This document shows, in pieces, positions 58,801 through 64,000 of a DNA stretch of 64,000 nt. The stretch covers positions 4,092,001 to 4,156,000 of the forward strand of contig OZ245997.1 in assembly GCA_965230195.1 (NCBI GenBank), in the 5' to 3' direction. The notes under the pieces were generated by a model. It did no database searches. It was not told where the DNA came from and worked only from the letters and a program-made list of their open reading frames with translations. Both the position numbers and the translations under genes were made by a program. Source of the stretch: Putridiphycobacter sp965230195. Its GTDB lineage: Bacteria > Bacteroidota > Bacteroidia > Flavobacteriales_D > Crocinitomicaceae. Position 1 is the stretch's first letter. Every line of letters begins with the position of its first letter.

Positions 58801-61800
58801 CTGCAAGTTGTACTGTTACCAGCCGCATCTGTCACCTCAAAAGTATTAGTGGTTGTTCCTACAGGGAATAAACTACCATCCGGAAGTCCTGCAATTTGAA
58901 CTGTAGTTGCACCAGGACAGTTATCTAATCCCACAGGAGGATTAAAATTAATAACTGCACCACATTGACCGGCATCATTATTTTGAGCAATATCAGCAGG
59001 ACAAGAAATTGTTGGTGACTCTGTATCTGAAATCACTACATCAAAGCTACAGGTAGTACTATTACCTGCTGCATCTGTTACTTCAAAAGTATTAGTCGTT
59101 GTTCCTACAGGGAAAAGACTTCCGCTTGATAAACCTGCTGTTTGAACCGTTGTGGACCCCGGACAGTTATCTGTTCCGGTTGGTGCCGTATAAGTAACCA
59201 CTGCACCACATTGGCCGGCATCATTATTTTGAGCAATATCAGCAGGACAAGAAATGGTTGGAGACTCTGTATCAGTAATCACCACATCAAAGCTACAGGT
59301 TGTACTGTTGCCCGCTGCATCTGTCACCTCAAAAGTATTAGTCGTTGTTCCCACAGGAAAAAGACTTCCACTTGATAAACCTGCTGTTTGAACTGTTGTC
59401 GACCCTGGGCAGTTATCTGTTCCGGTTGGCGCCGTATAGGTAACCACCGCACCACATTGGCCGGCATCATTACTTTGAGCAATATCAGCAGGACAGGAAA
59501 TGGTTGGAGACTCTGTATCTGTTATTACAATATCAAAACTACAAGTTGCGGTATTACCTGATCCATCTGTCACTTCAAATGTATTGGTAGTTGTTCCTAC
59601 CGGAAATAAACTGCCACTTGCTAAACCGCCAATTTGAACCGTTGACCCCGTACTTAGCGGGCAATTATCATTACCTACCGGGTCCAGAAAATTGACAACA
59701 GCACCACATTGGCCGGCATCATTATTTTGAGCAATATCAGCCGGACAGATAATTGTAGGCAATTCAGTATCCGTAATGACTACATCAAAGCTACAGGTCG
59801 CACTATTACCGGCTCCATCTGTCACTTCAAAAGTATTGGTTGTTGTTCCTACAGGGAAAAGACTTCCACTTGGCAGACCTGCAGTCTGAACAGTTGTTGC
59901 ACCCGGGCAGTTATCCAGTCCCACAGGTGGGTTATAATTAATAATAGCACCGCATTGACCGGCATCATTATTTTGAGAAATATCTGAAGGACAGGAAATA
60001 GTTGGAGGTTCCGTATCAGTAACCGTTATTGTGAAGCTGCAAGAGTCTACATTTCCGGCTGTATCAGTAGCTACAAATGTATTGGTGGTTACACCTACCG
60101 GAAATAAACTTCCACTGGGTAAACCACTGGTTTGAGTTGTATTTGCAATCATACAATTATCAAGCCCTGAAGGCATAATGTAAACGACTACGGCACCACA
60201 CAACCCAGGATTACTTGTCGTTGTAACGTCTCCGGGACAAGCGATCGTTGGTTTAATAGTATCCGACACTATAACAGAAAAATTACAGGACGTCATATTT
60301 GAAGACAAATCAACTGCTGTGATCGTCACCACTGTGTTTGCAGTGATGACTGTTCCCGGGGCTGGAGATTGCTGTAATGAATCAATTCCACAATTATCGG
60401 TTGGTGAATGTAAACCTCTGTAATCTGGTAAAGTGACCTGACAAGAAGCATCCAGATATTCTGTTTGGTTAGAAATACAGTTGATTACCGGAGGGGTATT
60501 GTCCAATGTACTGATCAAATTATTAAAGCTCTCTGTTGCTGTACACCCTATAAGATCAGTCACAGTCAGACTCACATCAAATGTATCACTGGTTGTAAAC
60601 GTATGCGTTACATCACCAAAAGTTGGGGATGTGTTACCGTCTCCAAAATCCCAGAGATAGTTGGTAGGAGGATTAGCATGCAATGTATTATCAACAAAAG
60701 TGACGGTTAAGGGACTACAACCTGAAGTGACACTGGGAGAAAAATCAACATCTGGTCCACTGACCTGCACATAATTAGATTTGACTTCTGTATCTGTGCA
60801 TCCATCAGAAGTAGTAGTGGTTAAGGTAACCGAGTAAACTCCTGGTTGACTATAAGTATGCGTTGGGTTTTGTGCCGTAGAGGTATTACCATCACCAAAG
60901 TTCCATGCCCAGCCGGTAATTGTGCCTGCCCCTGCTATATTAGAGGCATCTAAAAAGTCAACAGTAAGCGGACCACAACCAAAAGGTCCCCCAAAGGTGG
61001 CACCAACATAAGTGAAATCTGCACTGATTTGTGACACCGTTACAGTCTGCTGTGTGGAATGGGAACAGCCGAAGATGGTGTCAGTTACCGTAAGGGTGAC
61101 AGTGAAGGTGCCTACTGACGTATAGTTATGAACTGGATTTTGTAAAGTGGAAGTATTACCGTCTCCAAAATCCCAAAACCAGGTATCAGGCAAAGTAGAT
61201 TGATCTGTAAAGAATACTGTATGAGGAATCGCACAACCTGTACTCGGATTGACAACAAAACTGGCCACTGGTGGTCGAATCACTACTGTTTGCGACAGTG
61301 AACCAGTACAAATCCCATCAGTAGAGGTTAAAGTCACAACATAAGTACCTGTATCGCTGTAGGAATGGACCGGACTTTGCGAGGTGGAAGAATTTCCATC
61401 TCCAAAATCCCAATTCCAGCTAATGGCACCAGCAGATGCATCAAAAAAGCCCACATCTGTAAAGACGCAACTGCTATTTCCACTTGTCGTAAAATTGGTC
61501 ATAACCTTTACGCTTGTTGATAATTGATCAACCAAATCATTGTCTCCCGGGATCGATGGGTTAATTCTTACCAAAATATTATAAGTCTGAGCCCCAGTCA
61601 AAGCTGCAGGTTGACTGAAGGTAAAGTTCTCTGTATTACCAGTGGTGTTCAATGTTGTTGGTAAAAAGACCTCAGGAAAAGAAAAGTTGGCGCCTCCATC
61701 AATTGAAAACTCCAATGTCACAGGTAAACCATTTAGATTTGTCGCCCCGTTATTCGTCAACTGAACGGTGACGCTATAGTTTCCAGGATTACTCAAACAG

Positions 61801-61979
61801 GCGGCTGGCGCTATGATTTGTGTGATGTCAATGTCCTGACTCTGAGCTCGTGAAAATGATACACTTCCTAAAAAGCAGAATAAAAAAAACAAATTGATAA
61901 GCCTGGGCTTTGTTTTTATTGATTTCAGAAAATTATAGAAAATAGTATTAATTGATCTTTTTTCGGGTTCTCTTGTCAT
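55842..61979 (-). CDS. Giant T9SS surface protein: 4 PKD + 17 HYR repeats + CHU_C-type sorting domain
   Basis: This is a 2045-residue protein. A signal peptide follows a 25-residue leader (RLINLFFLFCFLGSVSFSRA). Next come a CARDB-like domain (about 48-155) and four PKD domains (about 156-485, each with WDFGDGN or WNFGDGN). Seventeen HYR-type repeats follow (about 492-1878), thirteen of them near-identical 82-residue units. After a short Ig-like segment the protein ends in a gliding-motility-type sorting domain (SPNGDGKNDTWIIKGHYLL; GYNNDWDGT). Conserved Cys pairs in each HYR unit should form disulfides. It is expected to be exported by T9SS and held at the surface with the aid of the adjacent PorP/SprF protein as an adhesin or fibre. 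Confidence 0.9.
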   Translation of the reverse strand: MTREPEKRSINTIFYNFLKSIKTKPRLINLFFLFCFLGSVSFSRAQSQDIDITQIIAPAACLSNPGNYSVTVQLTNNGATNLNGLPVTLEFSIDGGANFSFPEVFLPTTLNTTGNTENFTFSQPAALTGAQTYNILVRINPSIPGDNDLVDQLSTSVKVMTNFTTSGNSSCVFTDVGFFDASAGAISWNWDFGDGNSSTSQSPVHSYSDTGTYVVTLTSTDGICTGSLSQTVVIRPPVASFVVNPSTGCAIPHTVFFTDQSTLPDTWFWDFGDGNTSTLQNPVHNYTSVGTFTVTLTVTDTIFGCSHSTQQTVTVSQISADFTYVGATFGGPFGCGPLTVDFLDASNIAGAGTITGWAWNFGDGNTSTAQNPTHTYSQPGVYSVTLTTTTSDGCTDTEVKSNYVQVSGPDVDFSPSVTSGCSPLTVTFVDNTLHANPPTNYLWDFGDGNTSPTFGDVTHTFTTSDTFDVSLTVTDLIGCTATESFNNLISTLDNTPPVINCISNQTEYLDASCQVTLPDYRGLHSPTDNCGIDSLQQSPAPGTVITANTVVTITAVDLSSNMTSCNFSVIVSDTIKPTIACPGDVTTTSNPGLCGAVVVYIMPSGLDNCMIANTTQTSGLPSGSLFPVGVTTNTFVATDTAGNVDSCSFTITVTDTEPPTISCPSDISQNNDAGQCGAIINYNPPVGLDNCPGATTVQTAGLPSGSLFPVGTTTNTFEVTDGAGNSATCSFDVVITDTELPTIICPADIAQNNDAGQCGAVVNFLDPVGNDNCPLSTGSTVQIGGLASGSLFPVGTTTNTFEVTDGSGNTATCSFDIVITDTESPTISCPADIAQSNDAGQCGAVVTYTAPTGTDNCPGSTTVQTAGLSSGSLFPVGTTTNTFEVTDAAGNSTTCSFDVVITDTESPTISCPADIAQNNDAGQCGAVVTYTAPTGTDNCPGSTTVQTAGLSSGSLFPVGTTTNTFEVTDAAGNSTTCSFDVVISDTESPTISCPADIAQNNDAGQCGAVINFNPPVGLDNCPGATTVQIAGLPDGSLFPVGTTTNTFEVTDAAGNSTTCSFDVVITDTESPTISCPTDISQNNDAGQCGAIINFNPPVGLDNCPGATTVQTAGLSSGSLFPVGATTNTFEVTDAAGNSTTCSFDVVIADTESPTISCPADIAQNNDAGQCDAVVTYTAPVGTDNCPGSTTVQTAGLSSGSLFPVGTTTNTFEVTDAAGNSTTCSFDVVITDAESPVISCPADIAQNNDAGQCGAVVTYTAPAGTDNCPGSTTVQTAGLSSSSLFPVGTTTNTFEVTDAAGNSTTCSFDVVITDTESPVISCPSDIAQNNDAGQCGAVITYTAPVGTDNCPGSTTVQTAGLSSGSLFPVGTTTNTFEVTDAAGNSTTCSFDVVITDTESPVISCPADITQNNDVGQCGAVVNYAAPVGTDNCPGSTTVQIAGLPDGSLFPVGTTTNTFEVTDAAGNSTTCSFDVIISDTESPAIFCPTNISQNNDVGQCGAVVTYTAPVGTDNCPGSTTVQTAGLPDGSLFPVGTTTNTFEVTDAAGNSTTCSFDVVIADTESPDITCPANIAQDNDAGQCGAVVTYTAPVGTDNCPGANTVQTAGLSSGSLFPVGTTTNTFEVTDAAGNITTCSFDVVISDTEFPVITCPADIAQDNDLSECGATVIYTAPTGTDNCIGATTVQTAGLASGSLFPVGTTTNTFEVTDGAGNSTTCSFDVVITDAEKPEIACPADITQDSDAGLCGAVVAYGVPVGVDNCTGPVTSQLAGLGTNVEYPIGTTTNTFEVVDMAGNDSTCSFDVTIIDVELPTITCTDNIESCDSVLVVEDPVIADNCPNPTFDLTSGLPSESIFPVGVTVNEYTVTDASGNEATCQVEITRFALPTIDAGADIEVDAGKSIIIDAVSTNVNFFEWEPSEGLDMTSIEDPEASPLYSTLYTVTVVSDDGCEATDDVNVNVNLVIEPNNFMSPNGDGKNDTWIIKGHYLLDDCTIKIYTSWGNLVHESTGYNNDWDGTHNGKDLPEGNYYYVISCESDDPVTGAITLIR
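56814..60017 (-). repeat. 13 tandem 246-bp units encoding HYR repeats
   Basis: Within the giant gene, thirteen units of 82 codons (one has two extra) run without linkers from about 60017 down to 56814. They encode the pattern DTESPTISCPADIAQNNDAG, a variable middle, then GSLFPVGTTTNTFEV and CSFDVVIT. Neighbouring units are nearly identical over long stretches. The unit ends differ mainly at a few codons (TYTAPVGTD versus NFNPPVGLD types), and these types are mixed along the array, as expected from recombination between units. Confidence 0.93.
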
Positions 61980-62436
61980 GATGCAATGTGTTTACTTTGT
62001 CTAAACTAAGGATTTTTTTCAGCTTTCGAAACGATTAATGCAATTAACCTGATGAAAATTCGCTAATTCTGTCCGAATTCACGACCACTGATAGTATTTA
62101 ATCATACGAATTGATAGAATTCAAAATATGTTAACTTTCACCTGTAACAAAAGGCTGATCTCAAAAAAAACAGGGCTAAAAATCAAATCATGAGATAGAA
62201 AAAGCAGAAAACAAGGAATTTTATTCAAAAAAACTTTAAATTTAAAAATTATTATAAACAACTGATATAAAACAATATATCCATTTTCAAACATTTACAA
62301 ATATATAATAAACGTTTACAAATATTTACTAACCGAATAGTTAAATCATATGGCTCTTACTTTGTGCTGTCGACAAACAATTTTGAATTCATAAACTAAA
62401 TTCTAATTAATTAAGTTAACCTTTAAAACAAACATT
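61980..62436 (+). other. AT-rich intergenic region between divergent surface-protein and ssb genes
   Basis: These 457 bases have no gene. They must hold the promoters of the giant gene (minus strand) and of ssb (plus strand). An 11-bp direct repeat TTTACAAATAT occurs at 62294-62304 and 62315-62325, exactly 21 bases (two helical turns) apart, in a very AT-rich part. No convincing TTG/TAnnTTTG pair was found. Confidence 0.5.
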
Positions 62437-62778
62437 ATGAACAATTTAAGAAACAAAGTACAACTAATTGGACACCTGGGACAAACTCCCGAAATCATCA
62501 CTTTTGAGAGTGGTAACAAATTAGCTAAATTGGCAATGGCAACAAATGAGACTTATTATAATTCTAAAGGAGAAAAAATCACGGATACACAATGGCATAA
62601 TGTAATTGCCTGGGGAAAAACGGCAGACATTATAGAAAAATATGTCAGTAAAGGGCAGGAAATTGCTATCGAAGGTAAGTTAGTTAACCGGTCGTACGAA
62701 ACCAAAGAAGGTGAAAAACGATACAGAACTGAAATTCAAATGAGTGAATTATTACTATTAGGCGGTAAAAAAGACTAA
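62437..62778 (+). CDS. ssb: Single-stranded DNA-binding protein (first of two tandem copies)
   Basis: The 113-residue protein is a typical SSB OB-fold: NNLRNKVQLIGHLGQTPEI start, KLAKLAMATNETYYNSKGE, TQWHNVIAWGKTADIIEKYVSKGQEIAIEGKL, and a YRTEIQMSELLLLG end. It binds single-stranded DNA during replication, repair or recombination. It stops right after the OB-fold and lacks the acidic C-terminal tail (D-D-x-P-F) that recruits partner proteins, so it may be an accessory rather than the main cellular SSB. A second ssb lies 117 bases downstream with a hairpin between. Confidence 0.92.
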   Translation: MNNLRNKVQLIGHLGQTPEIITFESGNKLAKLAMATNETYYNSKGEKITDTQWHNVIAWGKTADIIEKYVSKGQEIAIEGKLVNRSYETKEGEKRYRTEIQMSELLLLGGKKD

Positions 62779-62797
62779 CCTTCTCCCCCACCTCATT

Positions 62798-62851
62798 CAG
62801 GTCGGTCCAATTCTGAAATATCTGTTCAGTCAAATAGAACCGACCTGTTTT
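62798..62851 (+). terminator. Long-loop hairpin between the two ssb genes
   Basis: A 9-bp perfect stem CAGGTCGGT (62798-62806) with ACCGACCTG (62839-62847) encloses a 32-base loop. TTTTCTTT follows. It is a plausible terminator of the first ssb gene or an attenuator between the two; the long loop is unusual. Confidence 0.6.
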
Positions 62852-62894
62852 CTTTCCCCAACAGGAAATCATTTTAAACTCTAAAAACATTACC

Positions 62895-63242
62895 ATGAAT
62901 AATATCCAAAATTCAGTAAACATTATTGGCAGAACCGGTATCAATCCAATCATCAGAACCTTTACTAACGGTGTTAAACTGGCTAAATTTTCAGTAGCAA
63001 CCAATGAAACCATTTACGACCCTAACGGAAAATCTATTAAAACACAATGGCATAATATAGTAGCCTGGGGTAAAAAGGCCGATCTTATTGAAAAGTACGT
63101 AAAGAAAGGACAACTACTGGCCATTGAAGGCAAACTCATCAATAAAGTCATGACAGACCTCAACGGAAAAAAATCGAAATTAACCCAAATACAAGTCGAA
63201 GATATCCTTTTGATTAATGATCAGCTGAAACGGCATGCTTAA
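62895..63242 (+). CDS. ssb: Single-stranded DNA-binding protein (second tandem copy)
   Basis: The 115-residue SSB is paralogous to the preceding gene: NNIQNSVNIIGRTGINPI start, KLAKFSVATNETIYDPNGK, KTQWHNIVAWGKKADLIEKYVKKGQLLAIEGKL and LTQIQVEDILLI end. It too lacks the acidic C-terminal tail of a main SSB. Being about half identical to its neighbour, it reflects an old tandem duplication rather than a recent one. The start is the ATG at 62895 (NNIQNS). A terminator follows. Two tail-less SSBs in a row suggest a dedicated role, for example in DNA uptake or recombination, which is only inferred. Confidence 0.9.
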   Translation: MNNIQNSVNIIGRTGINPIIRTFTNGVKLAKFSVATNETIYDPNGKSIKTQWHNIVAWGKKADLIEKYVKKGQLLAIEGKLINKVMTDLNGKKSKLTQIQVEDILLINDQLKRHA

Positions 63243-63266
63243 GTAAAATAAATAGCATAGAGAGAA

Positions 63267-63298
63267 GGGGCTGTCTTAAATAAGGATAGCCTCTTTTT
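63267..63298 (+). terminator. Terminator after the second ssb gene
   Basis: An 11-bp stem with three G-T pairs (63267-63277 with 63283-63293) encloses a 5-base loop and is followed by five T residues. Confidence 0.75.
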
Positions 63299-63328
63299 GT
63301 TTAATCATTAACCCCATTATAATATACT

Positions 63329-63420
63329 TCCTCTCTTGAGGGAGGATTGTGGCCGGTGATTTTGCTTTAAGGTTGTTATTTAGGTGGCCACCTCCCTTAA
63401 TCCCTCCTCAAGGAGGGGAA
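63329..63420 (+). repeat. Palindromic intergenic element with imperfect inverted ends
   Basis: A ~92-base element has left end TTCCTCTCTTGAGGGAGGAT and a right end that is its imperfect complement (AATCCCTCCTCAAGGAGGGG). A perfect 10-bp palindrome GGTGGCCACC lies at 63383-63392, inside the right half. Its GC content is above that of the surroundings. It could fold as one long hairpin. It resembles the small dispersed palindromic repeats common between Bacteroidota genes; I see only one copy in this window. Confidence 0.6.
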
Positions 63421-63642
63421 CCTCTGTTTTTTTCAAGGATTTTAATATAAGAAGATAAGGACGTCTCAGTTTTCTCAAACTCATAGAAAATGAATTTTAC
63501 TTAAAATTAACAACCAGAACTAATTCATTGGTTATCAACACTCATACTTTTGTATGAAATTCTGATTTCAGTATTAAATCCTACTCTTGCCTGATTGTAA
63601 TCTTCTGTCATTTCCTGCAATTTTGCTTCAAAAATTATAGTA

Positions 63643-64000
63643 ATGAAGTACAAATTATTAATCATAGCATTCACAGGAATTTATTCCATTCAATCAAAGG
63701 CCCAGGATTTGGTATTGCATTCCATGGGAAAAGAAAGTCCATTTATTAACAAAAACTATCCTTCAGTATTAAATTATACTCAAAAGGATTCATCTAAAAG
63801 TAAAAACACCAAATTCTTTATCGCTTATGACTTTGGAGAAGCCACCTTCAATAAATTTCAATCACTGGGAAGCGAGATAGGGATTCAATTTAAAAATAAT
63901 CACTTATTAAGGTTAAGCCATACTAATCTGAATCTGACAGAAGAGCACCTGTCTTCTAACTTTGCAAAGGCTGTTGATGGTGAAAACGTAAAAGGAAAGC
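63643..64000 (+). CDS. Exported protein, 3' end beyond window
   Basis: The frame is open from ATG 63643 to the window end, 119 complete codons. It begins with a signal peptide (KYKLLIIAFTGIYSIQSKA, cleavage likely before QDLVLHS). The mature part contains NTKFFIAYDFGEATFN and then LGSEIGIQFKNNHLLRLSHTNLNL, alternating strands like those of outer-membrane barrels. The family cannot be fixed from this fragment. The gene is certainly incomplete at its 3' end. Confidence 0.6.
   Translation, partial: MKYKLLIIAFTGIYSIQSKAQDLVLHSMGKESPFINKNYPSVLNYTQKDSSKSKNTKFFIAYDFGEATFNKFQSLGSEIGIQFKNNHLLRLSHTNLNLTEEHLSSNFAKAVDGENVKGK

Larger units (their letters stand above)
63243..63642 (+). other. Intergenic stretch with terminator and palindromic element
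   Basis: These 400 bases contain the ssb terminator (63267-63298) and a palindromic element (63329-63420), both listed separately. The rest, up to the ATG at 63643, has no gene. No clear promoter for that gene was seen. Confidence 0.5.

Noticed and set aside
56107..60710. Plus-strand open frames across the HYR array
   Set aside because: They are antisense shadows of the 246-bp repeats and recur with the same period.

Overview
The window looks like a chromosomal stretch of a Bacteroidota bacterium, probably a marine or aquatic Flavobacteriales relative. The reasons are the low GC content, several promoters of the Bacteroidota TTG-N19-TAnnTTTG type, and type IX secretion (T9SS) cargo with gliding-motility-type C-terminal domains, one of them beside a PorP/SprF partner. 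WG-repeat, DUF3078, SpoIIE/TPR and OmpA-type proteins typical of the phylum are also present. There is no integrase, transposase, CRISPR array or plasmid gene, so most of the window reads as ordinary chromosome with a few accessory islands.

Layout. 1-2.7 kb: an operon with an unknown protein, a membrane protein, a HisKA_3 histidine kinase and a NarL-type response regulator. 2.8-7.9 kb: a DUF3078 outer-membrane-type protein, a GMC oxidoreductase with its Tat-exported small subunit, a Cys-rich acidic lipoprotein and a BaiN/HI0933-type flavoprotein. 7.9-14.3 kb: tRNA-Ser(GGA), then an accessory region in which two secreted-protein genes are flanked by direct copies of a ~109-bp repeat. Two small membrane or coiled-coil proteins of phage-accessory flavour and more small lipoproteins follow. 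14.3-21.3 kb: a TPR/SpoIIE phosphatase, DinB, Crp/Fnr, CvpA, an acyl-CoA carboxylase beta subunit and a Nudix hydrolase. 21.3-27.1 kb: two tandem berberine-bridge-type FAD oxidases, the second fused to a DUF6492-like glycosyltransferase, followed by an MFS exporter. 27.2-38.4 kb: lipoproteins, a metallophosphoesterase, a lytic transglycosylase, a quinone-oxidoreductase-like MDR, RseP, an alpha/beta hydrolase, a ribulose-phosphate-epimerase-like/CBS fusion overlapping DAHP synthase, and an AraC/AhpD/cupredoxin-like set. 38.5-42.5 kb: two OmpA-domain proteins, a WG-repeat protein and a beta-barrel protein. 42.6-46.9 kb: thioesterase, GNAT, NAGPA-like glycosidase, GH-like lipoprotein and cytochrome P450. 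47-62 kb: a surface-protein region with two paralogous T9SS cargo proteins, a small exported protein, a DUF2807 lipoprotein, PorP/SprF and a 2045-residue HYR/PKD protein. 62.4-64 kb: two tandem ssb genes, a palindromic intergenic element and the start of an exported protein cut by the window end.

The best candidates for undescribed biology are the FAD-oxidase/glycosyltransferase fusion with its neighbours (a possible small biosynthesis-and-export locus), the epimerase-CBS fusion translationally coupled to the first shikimate enzyme, and the repeat-flanked gene array downstream of tRNA-Ser. All functions are read from motifs by eye; no database search was run.
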